This document shows positions 23,538-42,648 of a DNA stretch of 64,000 nt, piece after piece. Origin of the DNA: Nepenthes gracilis (Eukaryota; Streptophyta; Magnoliopsida; Caryophyllales; Nepenthaceae). The notes under the pieces are model-generated. The model had not been told where the DNA came from, did no database searches, and was given only the letters and a program-made list of their open reading frames with translations. Location: NCBI GenBank assembly GCA_033239525.1, contig BSYO01000033.1, positions 3,897,501 through 3,961,500 of the forward strand, written 5' to 3'. The stretch's first letter is position 1. Each line of letters starts with the position of its first letter. A program made the position numbers and the translations under genes.

Positions 23538-23948
23538 CTCCTGGAATTCAAAAGAGCGCACTCATTACCCTTGCCACGCGTCGCCCGGCCATTCATCTCA
23601 GAAGAATGATGGCCTTTCCTTCCCGAGGCGCCTGTCAGCGGGTCACTTCAGCATTTAATGCATCCCAGAAGCCCAAAAACGGCGGCGCTGAAAAATCTCC
23701 AACCCAGAAGAAGTCCTGGGACCATCACCCACCAAGCTTAACGTCGCATTCGTCCCGAGGGCACACACGTGCTCAGACTATCGCCGTAAAAGGCCTGATT
23801 CGGAACACGGACTGTTGTACTCTAGCCTGCTCAGGAACGTCCCTATCGAGTTATAAGCACGCGCGCGGCCAAATTCGAGCAAGAAGCAGCCAACTCCTCT
23901 AGCAGACTAGCGACTTCATGCCAAACGGCCGAGAGCCTCGAGCCCTTT

Positions 23949-23962
23949 GGCATGGGGGGTTA
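23949..23962 (+). other. Polypurine tract
   Basis: GGCATGGGGGG directly before the 3' LTR start, in the place where plus-strand DNA synthesis is primed. It is somewhat degenerate (a C and a T interrupt it). Confidence 0.6.
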
Positions 23963-25049
23963 TATTGGGCCCCAATATAAGGGCTCATAAAAGCACAGTC
24001 CAAAGGAAAGGCCTAAGCGAAAGGCCCAGAGATGTGCCCGCGGGCCAAGAAGGCAGAACAACTCGAGAGGCCTAAAATGGAGGCCAATATCCCAGAGGCC
24101 AAAGCCACAGCAGAGTCCAAGTGGACCTGACAGCTCACAAGGAAGCTCGAGGACATCGCTAACGACATCCATACATAAGAACAAGAAGAAGCCCGAGAAT
24201 CCCAGAAGTCTTGCCAAGTCTCAGATCAGTCTGAGAAGTCGAAAAGAAATACGATGACTCTCCTCAAAGGATCCTCAGAGAGCTACCTTCTCCGATGAGT
24301 TCGCGGACCCACAAAGTAACAAGGAACGTCACACAAGGATGAGGATTACCCCATACACGGCTGAGAACGCCAGCTAGGTAACTTCGTCGATTCCCAAGAA
24401 ACCTGCAACCACTGCCAGTCGCCATCCAAATAGGACACACCTAGTCAAATCAAGACTGACGCCTAGACTCTACGCGCCTGGCACGCCCAGGCCTACCAGC
24501 GGCGCCAGCCGTGTGCTCTTCCACATACGTCAGCAGCATTAAATGGGGTCAATGGGACAGTGGCCAGCCTCTCAACCACCCGCTGACTGCCACGTGTACC
24601 TCCCGCAACGGCACGTTTTCTCCTATAAATACTCAGCAAAGGTTCTCAAGAGGGGATCTTTTCTCAGCCCATTCCTTTCCACTCTCTCTAGAGGAAAAAC
24701 TCACCTTTCCAAGTCATCCCTGACACAAAGGAAGAAGACATAGGCGCTTCTTTAGCACTTTTCACTTCCCTTCTCAACAAGAGAGAACAAAGGAGTGACA
24801 AAGCTTCCCAACGAGTGAAGCCCTTAAAGAGAGAAATACAAAATAAGAGATAAGGAAGGAATGTGCTCTAAATATTTGTACTTTATAAAGACTTCCATCT
24901 AAAGAGTGAAGCATTTCTAAAGGTCCAGAGTTTCGTGATTTTTTCTCCTCATTTAAAGGAAGTTTTTCACGTAAAAATCTCTCTCTCTCTACAACTCTAA
25001 ATCTCAAACACTTGTGTTGCACGTGGACTCCAAGTCCCGAAACGCAACA
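23963..25049 (+). repeat. 3' LTR of the Tat-like element
   Basis: 1087 bp, colinear with the 5' LTR but carrying small insertions and about 7% substitutions in the part counted by hand. It starts TATTG instead of TGTTG and ends CAACA. The mutated first dinucleotide would prevent proper integrase recognition of this end. Confidence 0.92.
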
Positions 25050-25054
25050 GTGAT

Positions 25055-25480
25055 GTTAATTCAATATTTTCTAGTTTAATTCTTAAGAATAAACATGCTA
25101 TGACTAAATCTCGATCTAATCTAATAAAAAAAATTCTCCCAAATTGTGCAATATTAAAAATATTTTAATTCATACCGCTTTGGATGCAGTTAATTGATAC
25201 GTTATCTTTGAGAGAGATGTTGATGCCGATATGCTTCCTCGTCCTTTTAAAAGGAGAAATGGTGACATTTTCATTGGTTCTCCTCCTAGGACTGTCTCTA
25301 ATCTGTCCAATGTCCAAACAAGAGTATTTTCATAGGTTCAGTATCACATCAGGCTTAACCCTACCACATCTTCAGTGTCTGTTGTCTAGGACATCCATAT
25401 TTTGGATTCATCATTCACATCATCATATGCCCTTAAAGAATGACCGTTCTTTTACTGTGCACGACCTTCACAAAATTGAC
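25055..25480 (+). pseudogene. Antisense-type gypsy ORF remnant, right part
   Basis: After the inserted element the plus strand resumes protein-like frames. The clearest (about 25208-25320) is DADMLPRPFKRRNGDIFIG, resembling the DDDVAAPLLKRSRTG part of the related gene on the minus strand at 22565. The order (N-terminal domain left, acidic and basic middle right) fits one gene split at 18891/25050. Stops are frequent. The match is weaker than for the left part. Confidence 0.5.
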
Positions 25481-25983
25481 AGTGCGTAATACCTTTCCTT
25501 GCTTTTGAGAAGTTCCTGAAAGAATTAAAAAAGGAAATAGCATCCCCATATGTGTCAACCAGTTGCTTCTTCCTATGTTATGGGTACATGTTCTGGTATA
25601 GGACTTAGCTTTTTTGTGATATTTTTTTTATAGAATTCCCATTGATTCAAGAGTTAAAAATATTGTACCTTAATCGGATGTTCAACATCCAATGTAGTAG
25701 TATTTACGACTTGCTCCATTTGTAGCCCCTCATTTTAGGAAGAAGTGCTTAATTAGACCTCTCCTTCCACAGCAAATATTCAGAGGTTCATGGGCTCTTC
25801 CCAAAGTGGGATTTGATGGGGTTCAATCAAAACACGTACAACCTAACGCGGTGAAATAAAATTTGAATTCTCTATTAAATGTCAACCATCAAACTTATGA
25901 GTATATTGAAAACTATAATATATAACGTTTTTAACGTAGAAAATTTTTTAAAAAACCTTTTTAACGTAAAAAAACCTCCAATT

Positions 25984-26450
25984 TGTGCTTGTATTTTGGA
26001 GAAGACAAGCCATACCTGCTTGGATACATTAATGCCGATATGGTAGGTGATATTGACTCTTGAAAATTTACCTTGGGATACATGGTCAAGTTCGCAGGAG
26101 GAGCTATCTCCTAGCAATCAAAACTACAGAAATACATCGCTCTCTTGACCATCGAAGCGAAGTTTATTACTATGACAGAGGCAAGTAAAGAGATGTTGTG
26201 GATGAAAAAGTTTATCTAGGAGCTCAGTTTTAAGTAGGAGAGATATGTGCTATTTTGAGACAATTAAAATACAATTCATCTTTGCAGAATTTGAGATTCT
26301 ATTCTAGATGAAAACACATTAATATCCAATATCATTAGATGTGAGATGTTGTTGACTCGGAACTGTTGACACTCAATGGGTCGGACATGCTGACGAAGGT
26401 GCTACAAAAGGGAAAGTTTGAAGTCTGTTGCAGTATTACTGGAATGACAA
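25984..26450 (+). pseudogene. Ty1/copia RNase H remnant
   Basis: The plus strand reads LCLYFGEDKPYLLGYINADM, then FTLGYMVKFAGGAIS, QKYIALLTIEAKFITMTEA and SKEMLWMKKFI. These are the standard copia RNase H segments (GY.DSD.AG…KST.GY…WQSKLQ..VALSTTEAEY…EA.KE..W). Later a frameshifted MLTKVLQKGKFEVC-like stretch ends the domain. In-frame stops show it is inactive. It joins an LTR-like sequence on its right, as in an intact element's 3' end. Confidence 0.85.
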
Positions 26451-26482
26451 GTATTATCCCCACATGATCATAAGGAAAAGTT

Positions 26483-27325
26483 TGTTAGGATATTGATCGC
26501 TTCTGTGTGGGCTCATATCTGATCGACTGGCTGATCGGAAGTATCGACTGAACTCACATGAGTACAATATTAAGACAAAATATTGTTGTATTTGCTCGCG
26601 TGACGAAGTGGTCGAGGGCTGAATGCCAACGTCGAAATTGTAATCAGACTGCTTAGTTCGAGAAATAACAAGACTGCTGAGTTTGAAGGATGGCCGAAAT
26701 AGCAAATTTGAGGACCGGCTAGATTGGCGAATCTAAGGATCAGTCGAACTGGAGAACTTGAGGACCGACCAGATTGGGACTGGTTAGACTGGCAAATTTG
26801 AGGATCGATCGGACTGGAGAACTTGAGGACCGGCTGGATTGGAATGGTGACTTGTCGTGGAGCCCACAAGTGCCTAGTCATATTTATCAAAAGCGCACGA
26901 AATGTTTTTTTGGGGTCATAAAAAGAGAGCGAATGCGTAATTGTTAGTGTAACAAAAATCACTTGTTAAATCTAGAACAGGTGAACTATTTATAGGATTA
27001 AATCCAGTGAGTATCGTCAGTAAAAGAAAGAGAAAAAGAGAGAAAAGTAAGAAGGAGGATATTCATCTTGTCCTTACTATTACTCGAGTCAATTCAATAT
27101 GAGAAGTCGAGCTCTCATATTATGTTTTTTGGGGGTTTTTATAACCGTTTTACATAGTAAAATTTTTTAGATGAATAATCTCATAGTTTTTTTCTTCTAT
27201 TCAGAAGAGAATTTTCATGTAAATTGTGTATCTTATTTTTCTCTTATTTTGTGATTATTATTTGTCATTGTCATCATTGTTTTCTTTCCTCTTGGTCCAA
27301 CTAAATTGTCAGCGGATCACCAACA
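26483..27325 (+). repeat. Candidate 3' LTR of the copia remnant
   Basis: Starts TGTTAGG about 30 bases after the RNase H end, preceded by a purine run (AAGGAAAAG), and ends CACCAACA, an 843-bp interval with TGTT…AACA termini. It contains a TATA-like TATTTATAGG near 26976 and a 26-bp minisatellite in its U3-like part. The matching 5' LTR and the rest of the element are not in the window, so the ends are inferred from motif only. Confidence 0.6.
26704..26846 (+). repeat. 26-bp minisatellite inside the copia LTR
   Basis: Units start at 26704, 26730, 26756, 26795 and 26821, with 26-base spacing and one 39-base unit (one and a half). The consensus resembles ACTTGAGGACCGGCTGGATTGG. Repeated U3 motifs of this sort often carry promoter elements. 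Confidence 0.8.
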
Positions 27326-30190
27326 TGTTTGAGAGTTGAATGAGTGAAGCATGGAGCAAAATGTCAAAAATATATATCAATATCAGGTTTTCCAATACAA
27401 ATATATACAATATCACAATAAAATTATAATACGTTAGTATTCTATAATTTATCAGCTAATGTTTTCTCTCCATTTTATTTTGTTTTCCTTTGTATGACCA
27501 AACTTTCTATTTTTCTTCTTCTCTATTCAGCATCACAAAGGGCTGAAACACCCATTGCTACTCAATTTTCTTTCATTTCTTCATATGTATATTATATTAT
27601 TGTTGCCAAACTTCAACTTATATTATATAATTATATTTCTTATGTCTTATATGATGCTTATTAGGGGTTACTTTTTGTCATTGTATTACTTGTTAGCTTA
27701 ATATTTGCTATTGAGGTATTGATTTAGCTTAATATTTATTGTTAAGGTGTTTATTGCAATAAATAAAATTGATTAAATCCTTTAGATAAGTGAACTATGA
27801 ATAATATGATCAAATTTGTAATACAAGTCAATTTTGATGTGGTTATTGAAAAAAAAAAATTAACATCCAACGGAGAGAAGGGAAGTTAAGATGATGGATG
27901 GGAAGGAACAAAATGGTAGATGGAATGAGATGAAAAAACTTGATCAAAGTCTTACAACCCACACAATTAGATATGTTTGAAATTTTATAGTGTTTGATCA
28001 ATGAATAATAATATTATGGACAAATATAGTAAAAAATTAAACCCAATCAAAATTTTGGGTCTGACATGATTATTATTGAAAATGATATGTACTATCTAGA
28101 TTTTGAGACTTTTGTTAACAAATTTTAATATTTTAAATAAATGTCAAGTATCTCATTGGATCATATTATTTTGTGAGTCAAAACTTTTTGATATAAAAAT
28201 TATTCTTTTAAATAATTTAGATTGTTTTTAAATATTACATCTTTTTATAATGTCATATATTTTATATACTTTCATGCAAATATAAAATTTTAAATTAAAA
28301 AAATTAAAATAAAATATTTATAGATAAGGCCAAATGGACTTGATGCTTTGATTATGATTGGGCACAATTATGATATATGGCCTATAGAATCGAGGCCTAA
28401 TCCAAACCAGTTCCACTTAACCAAGCATATTTTTTCCCTCAAATTCAATCCAAACTCAACCCAAATCCAAATTTGATCAGTTATAAATGGGAAGAACTTC
28501 ACCTTGTTTGGGTGTTTTAATAAATTTAAGGGATTGGGAGAGGAGGGGAGGGGAGAAAATGTAAAGATTGTCTAAGTTCCAACCAATGTGTGAAGATCTT
28601 ATGCTATCCCACATATCTAAGATGTGTCTGGTTAACTCGATTGGTTATCTATGTTTACCTGTGACCACCCATCCCTTCTCACTTGTAATAATAATTGACC
28701 TATGCTCCTGGTGCCCCACCTGTTTTTAATGCATTTATTTGGCATGTTATGTATATGTCTCATGATATTACTCGTGTAATCTAACAGTTACAGGTTTAAG
28801 TTATAAAAATAGTCTCTTATATAATATAAAGTAATACTGCACACAGTACGCCCAAAGTACTCTTGAGAGTTCCTTTTTCGGGCTGCTCTTTATTTTAGTA
28901 ATATTATAGGAATACTTTCCAAATGTCGTTTCTTATAAGGCACCAAATCTATCCATTTATCTCTTTCTAACATGACATTTATTTCCAAACGTCCAATGGT
29001 GCGGTTGCTGGATGCCAAAAAATAAGGCCTGCTGTTTAGCATTTTAGCTTGTGCATCCACCTCATAGCATTTATGGCATTGACTTTTATGGCCAATATGC
29101 TTTTTAAGCAGTGTTAGGTAGCCATTATTTAGCCACTTTGGGACATTTTCGATGACTGCAACATATTATCTGTCCATACTAACATGCCCATAAAAGACTT
29201 AATAAAATGAATAAATATTACGTCAATTAAGAATACCTCAAGAGTTACTAAAGATATCCCTAAACTGCTTTTCGTATATTATATATACATCTTTGATTAT
29301 CTCGTGCTTTTGTTGCAGTTGTGACTCAGGAACCTGCTGCCCCTTTTCACCGTTAGGACTCACAAAAATGGTACATCTAATGATCTACAATTCCAACAAA
29401 TAAGAGTAACACAAAATAAAATAGAGGGTTACAATTCAATTTCTATTTTAATGACGTGGTTTAATCTCTGTTCTTTATTTTATATCACGTAATTCTAGCC
29501 ATTAAAATGACAATGTAACTTACAATATGGGAGGACCATAACAGGCTTTGACGTGGGCTAAACAAAGCTGCGGAGAGAAGGGGATTAAGCATTTTGAGGC
29601 AGCAACAGTAGGAGGATCAAGATTAGGGAGAACATGCTTCACCTGTTGCCTTTGTTTTTGCTTTTGCCTTCCTTCTTCTGTAAATAAGATTGTAATCTGT
29701 ACAGGAATCAAGTAGAGGCAGCCAAATCCCTTCTGTCTTCTTTTAAACTGCAAGCAAAGGCTGTGTTCTCTTTGCTGAAAGTGAAAGTGCAGTTGATGGG
29801 TTGAGGGATTTATGATGCAAATCATGACAATTTGGCATTGAGAAATGTTTTTGGGATGCGAAATAGACACCGTCGAGATATTTTTAGTTGATATGATGTC
29901 ATATTTATCTATCAAATGGGATACCGAGAGTAAAAAGGGAAGGGAGTAACATTTTGCATCATAGGGGAAAAAAAACATTAGACAAATGTCCAACGGCTAC
30001 ATAATTCCCGCAACAAGTATGTCTTAAAGATTTTGAAAAGACCAGATAAACGTGAACAACTAATGCAGCTAAGAAAAATCACCACCCAATTACTCGCCAT
30101 CATCCACCACAAATCCAGCTGCTCCGCCCTTCAAGAGTCGGCAAAAACGGGGCTGAGATTCTTGACTCTCTAGTCTCTTCCCCTAACTTC
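27326..30190. other. Intergenic, nothing firmly recognised
   Basis: AT-rich sequence with no conserved frame. A 157-codon minus-strand open frame at 29520-29993 starts with ATG but has no recognisable domain and an unlikely composition. The right end approaches the 3' untranslated region of the PP2A gene. Confidence 0.4.
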
Positions 30191-30422
30191 ACATTACAAC
30201 CCCCAAGATATTACCAGTTTGCTGCTGATTCAGCCTCCCAAGAATATACAGGGTAGATAAACTACTGGGGCGCACCACTGATACTTGAGCTTATCGCGTG
30301 CACGAGAAAAGCAGCATCAAAGGGGCAGTTTTCGAAGGAAAGAATGACGTTGAAACCGATACTCAGAACAGCGAAAACAACCGGGTTTGACAAACAGCAT
30401 GCAAAGCTACTACGCATGCAAG
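30191..30422 (-). other. Likely 3' untranslated region of the PP2A gene
   Basis: Follows the stop codon at 30425-30423 on the minus strand. It is less AT-rich than the intergenic DNA, and a TTGTAAT-type plant polyadenylation context occurs near 30190. The end is estimated. Confidence 0.4.
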
Positions 30423-37912
<7,490 letters not shown>

Positions 37913-38000
37913 TCAGAGATCCAATCCGAATTAGAAAATTTAGAAAATATCACCTTCAATCGGTTCGATTTAGCATAGATCGAACGGACAAAACCTAGGA

Positions 38001-38028
38001 GTTAGGGTTAGGGTTATGCTTAGGGTTT
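38001..38028 (-). promoter_or_regulatory. Telo-box motifs in the PP2A 5' leader
   Basis: On the minus strand AAACCCTAAG is followed by two further ACCCTAA units. Telo-boxes are common in promoters and leaders of plant housekeeping and growth genes. They lie 130-155 bases before the ATG. Confidence 0.65.
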
Positions 38029-38154
38029 CCAATGGCAGAGTTGACGGGGGATGAACGAATTGAAGGACATATGCGATTTTTAGCTATTTTTCTCAGCACC
38101 TGTAGACTGTTATCGCGTCATCTCAATGGTCTGGCTCCATTGACGGGGAAATGC

Positions 38155-38177
38155 GCTCTCTCTCTCTCTCTCTCTCC
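38155..38177 (-). promoter_or_regulatory. GA repeat near the PP2A transcription start
   Basis: A (GA)11-like run on the gene strand, placed just downstream of the expected start set by the TATA box. GA repeats are bound by plant BPC proteins; here it would be in the untranslated leader. Confidence 0.55.
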
Positions 38178-38213
38178 GGAAAAGCAGAAATTTTGCGACC
38201 AGAATTTGAAATG

Positions 38214-38221
38214 TATTTATA
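38214..38221 (-). promoter_or_regulatory. TATA box of the PP2A gene
   Basis: TATAAATA on the minus strand (GAGTATAAATACATTTC), about 340 bases before the start codon. Predicts a start near 38185 and a leader of about 310 bases. Confidence 0.65.
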
Positions 38222-38229
38222 CTCGAGAG

Positions 38230-41200
38230 GGGGTTGCCGTGTCGGAAACCTTCACTAAAACGGGAAAGTCGTAATAAAACGACATCTCTGTACACAATTA
38301 GTGACAAAATTATTCATTTTACTTATATTTTAATTAAGTTAATTTAGTATTATTTTTCATTTAATATTTAATAAATTTTTTTATTAATTAATTCTATATC
38401 AATAATAATTATCAAAATAAAATTAACATGAAAAATAATGATTAAACTTACTGATAGACATGTTGACAGCTAATTACAATATATATGACCAATAAATAAA
38501 TTAATTATTATTTTTGTTTAGATTGTTGATGTTAATCCAACGAGTTTAAATAATATATGTCAACTAATAATCTTAAGTTCAGCTTCAATTAACTTAGTTT
38601 ATTTAATGGTTATAATTATATATCAGTTGTTCCCGTATTGGCTAAAGGAAATAAATATATATAACATAAATAAATAAATAAATATTTTTGACTAGTAAGT
38701 CCCATCATGTTTGATCGACTTTAATATTTTAGACCTTACAACTTTGTTATTATACTATAGTATGACTTTCTATCAGATAGAATTAATTTGATCTCAATTA
38801 TTAATAGTGATAAATTATGATATATAATTTAAATCTAATGGGTTTCATAATGGGTTTTTAAATTTTTAAATTCAAACTTGCATACCATAAACTCAAATAA
38901 AAGTTCATAGATTCAGAATAAATTTTTGATTTATCATCTAATATTTAAGTCGGTAGATAAAAATCAAATTCAAAAGTTTAAGAAAGTGAACAAAATGGTT
39001 TAGAAGACTAGATTTAGGGGGAATTTTTAAAGATACGGTTTTCTAAATGATAAGTTTTTAATTTCTTTGATGCAAATTTGAATATTACAAGATTAATAAT
39101 TTATTAACGTGAAAAATATGAGATGTTAGAAATATCACATATTTTAAGTTGCTCACATGTGAAAAATATGAAGATAATTTCATGAATATGCCATTTTCAA
39201 GACAAAATGACTTTGTTTCTATAATAGTGTCCATTATCTTGTTAAGTTATAGGTTGTTCTTTTGAAGATAAGTTGCTCATTGTTCTAATTGGTTACCAAT
39301 ATTGATTGTTAAAATGCATAGTTGTGATTATATGTACTGTTGAACCACTTCAATTCGTATGATCATGGGGATTGTGATTGTTATACTCATTGATAAGTTA
39401 GTATTGAGGAATAAAAAATTTAGTTAAATATAAAAATTTGGTTATTTAACTTAACAATCTGTTTTTTTTTTTAACTTATCCCTTCTAATCTATATTTACT
39501 AGTCTACTCTTTCAGTATAATATAGTTATACTCTAACTATTTTAATTTTTTGATAGTTCAATCATTTAACCACTTAGTCATCTCAATTTATCGTTGAAAC
39601 ATTCAAGTCTGGCCTAATTGATTGTTATTCGATCTCTAGACCGGCTGGTGGATAACTCAATCTTTAACAATCGAACCATTTACCTAAATCTCAACATGGA
39701 TAGATGGGTTTTAATCTAACTCAAATTTTGGATGGATTCATCAATTGGCTTTTCTTACATCTCAATTATTAGATTGTTCTAAGGATAAATTGTCACCACC
39801 TTTTATAAATCATTGTGGGCAACTATGAGAGAAATATTTTATGGATATTATTTAGTTATTTTTAAAATTTAATTTATTAGATGATTTAAAATATATATAT
39901 GGACCTATTTTTATAACAATTGATAATATATATAAATAGGTAAAATATCTAAGATATGTTGATATGACATAATGACACTAGTTTTAAACAATGCATCTAA
40001 TTAACCTAATTTTTAAGTCTTAAGAGAGCAAGATGCTACAAGATGCTTTGGAAGGATGTTTTATCAGTTTGATTAGATGAAATCTAGGGAAAAAATAATT
40101 TATATTTATTCACTGATTTTTTTTTTTTTTAAAATTTTACCACGAGATACCATTATATTATTATGATTAGATTCTTCTTTTATTTTAACATGAATTTTTT
40201 CATTTGTAATTTATAAAATAAATGTGAAATATTTAAGCAATTAAATATTTGTACAAATAAAAAGGGAAAGATAATATTTTAAGAAGTTAATAATCATTTA
40301 TGGAAGTATTTGTTAGTAAAATATTTTAAAAATTGACACATAAAAACATCATATTAGCTATGGTTGAATTAGGCCAATAAATATTCATGGTTGGCCACCG
40401 CACCCTTGTCCCCTCACTTTAGAAAATGTCCCCGGTTCCTTAGCCTCTATTTAGCCATTTTTTTTATTGGGTTTTAATAAGGGGTCATTTGGTAGTTATT
40501 CAGTTTTGTTATAATGATTCATACAAGTAAAGGATTGAAGTAGTGCAAGAGATAGGTACCTGCGAAGGCATGTGTGTAACATATCAAATATTTTTGATTT
40601 TATTATTTTATGAGAATAAATTAATTGATCAGTTATGATAATTATTTAATTATTTTAGTAATTGTTTGGGGAATAAAATTTCATAATTGGGTTTAACTTT
40701 TAGGTTTGAATTATTTAGTTGGCCATGTATAAGAAATTTCAATCGTGAGGCTTATCTTTAGAATGAAATTGTGAGTTCCATTTGGAGATGACTTTTTAAT
40801 AAATTGACAAAATTAGTTAGCATATTGACTGTTTAATAAATTGATGAAATTAGGCCTGATTGGATATTCTAATATTCGTTTGATATTTTTTCCAACATTT
40901 AGCGTGTGATATTTTATTTGATTTTTATGAATAAATGATTGATTCTACAAGATTCAAACGAGCGAGAGTTCGTTAGCTTGAATAATTTAGATACATATTC
41001 TAATCTAGAGGTCAATATTATATTATTATGATGGATACTTATTTAATAAATAAAGAGAACAAATTATGGATGTCGTGAAGAAATATGTCTCATATGATTA
41101 TTCATATAAATTATCGATTTATCAATTGATTAAATAAAATACGATCTTTTCTATATATAATTGGTTTATATATAATGAAGAGGATTTAATATTATTTTTA

Positions 41201-41267
41201 TTGGAAAGAATATATTATTTTTCAATAGATATCCTTTAATAAATAAATATATTTTTTAATATATATT
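38230..41267. other. Intergenic, nothing recognised
   Basis: AT-rich DNA upstream of the PP2A promoter. Only short homopolymers and TA runs are seen; no frame resembles a known protein. Confidence 0.45.
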
Positions 41268-41603
41268 TGTTGAAAATGAATAGATATCACTTCTCAATAA
41301 TTATGTTTAATCATGACGTATCTATTGGATAAAAGGAGAAACATTTTAGTGATTTGGGAATGATCATTTTCCCTCTATAAAAGGACGATGGATCATTTGG
41401 GGCATACAAGAATTTATTCTACAAATCATAACGAAAATTATTTTCCGATTCTTTAAGACCAAAACTATTACGGTCGTACATAAAAATTTAACATTAATAG
41501 ATTCAGATACATAAATTTATTTTATAAATGATTAATTATTGAAAGATTTATATTAATAAAGATCTTGTTGACTAAAAATTTTATCTTAATAAAATTTTTT
41601 ACA
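41268..41603 (+). repeat. Candidate 5' LTR of a Ty1/copia element
   Basis: Starts TGTTGAAAATG, contains CTATAAAAGG (TATA at 41376-41383) and ends TTTTTTACA three bases before an initiator-Met-type primer site. The length of 336 bp is normal for a small copia LTR. The 3' partner was not found after the RNase H region, so the call rests on internal layout. Confidence 0.6.
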
Positions 41604-41605
41604 TG

Positions 41606-41616
41606 TAGTATCAGAG
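41606..41616 (+). other. Primer binding site of the copia element
   Basis: TAGTATCAGAG, one base off the canonical TGGTATCAGAG complementary to initiator tRNA-Met. Confidence 0.6.
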
Positions 41617-42176
41617 AATTTAATTAAAATTATCATAATTCTTTAATAATTAAAGTTTTAATTATCTGATGTATTCTGTCTTCCGAATTAAAAAATATAT
41701 ATATATGTGCACCGTGCATACATTTATGTATTTCTGGATCCCCGAAATTCTTCTCGACCAAATATGGCCATTTCATCCATCCTGCCGCCATCTGTTTAAA
41801 TTTTGTGAATGCAAAACTGTAAGGGCAGTGGCGTGAGAGGAAGTTGTCATCGGCAACGGTTTATGCTACCGTCGTCTGCCACTTCCTCCTTCTGTCGTCC
41901 ATCTTCTCCTCTATTTTCTGTCAAGCCCATCGATTAACCACTTAACGTTCTGCGACGGTCATGATATAGTTTTACAATATATATATATATATATAGCGGC
42001 AGATTGTAGGTTTAATGGCGGTATATCTTAAACCTAATTATGGCAATCTTCGGTCGCTTTCCGTTAAACCTATCGTTGGCCGCTTTTTATACTGATATTT
42101 TCCATTGAGCCCATCACTGTTTGGTGGCCGGCCGATATAATTTGGCACCAAAATTTTGACGCAAAAAGTGTTGTCG
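41617..42176. other. GC-richer island of unknown origin
   Basis: From about 41740 to 42176 the composition changes sharply, with repeated short words such as CGGTCG, GTTTAATGG, CGGCAG and TTAAACCTA and a (TA)n run at 41977-41995. It replaces the gag region expected after the primer site. It continues without a break into the 472-bp repeat, so both may be one insertion. No open frame is present. Confidence 0.4.
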
Positions 42177-42648
42177 ATTGCCGATAGTTGAGATCGGTCG
42201 ATACCGATTGCAGACGGTTCGTAATCGACGCATTATCTGTTTAACAGGCATTGATTGAAACCGATTATGTCAACGGTTGGCAGTGGCAGTGGAAGCGGCA
42301 CCGGTTGTTTGCTATTTCTAGCGCCAATAATAAAAAGAAAAAGCGGAGGAATTGAAACAGAAGGAAGAATGTTAACAGGGAAAAGTAAATGAATATAAAA
42401 AAAAGAAATATAAAATAAAGAAAACAGAGAAGTAATTTGTTTTATGTTAACGTCAAAGAAAATTGATAATATATATATTAATATATTGTGTTTATATATA
42501 TATATAATTATATTATATATAAAAGTAATTATTTGTTTAATATCTATAATTTATTTATTTATTTATATGATGTGAAATATAATTTATTATTTTATCATGA
42601 TTAAATACTATATATTTATTTTTTATAGGTATTATCTGTAATATCATA
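42177..42648 (+). repeat. 472-bp dispersed direct repeat, copy 1
   Basis: Begins ATTGCCGATAGTTGAGATCG and ends near TCTGTAATATCAT. It is about 94% identical by eye to 44578-45042. The first 200 bases are GC-rich, with several CGGTTG/CCGATT words; the rest is AT-rich. It shows no terminal inverted repeats and no coding frame. Confidence 0.9.

Larger units (their letters stand above)
18891..25049 (+). mobile_element. Complete non-autonomous Tat-like Ty3/gypsy LTR retrotransposon, 6.16 kb
   Basis: Two LTRs (18891-19958 and 23963-25049) flank a 4.0-kb internal part with a primer site at 19960, gag remnants, an antisense gene and a G-rich purine tract before the 3' LTR. Flanking bases are GTGAC on the left and GTGAT on the right, a 5-bp target duplication with one change. 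There is no protease, reverse transcriptase, RNase H or integrase, and the gag capsid core is missing, so it must have been moved by proteins of a relative. A hand count over the last 520 aligned LTR bases gives about 35 substitutions, mostly transitions, meaning an old insertion. It sits inside another gypsy antisense gene. Confidence 0.92.

Noticed and set aside
29520..29993. 157-codon minus-strand open frame with ATG
   Set aside because: No domain, no promoter or partner exons, and composition typical of non-coding DNA; not called as a gene.
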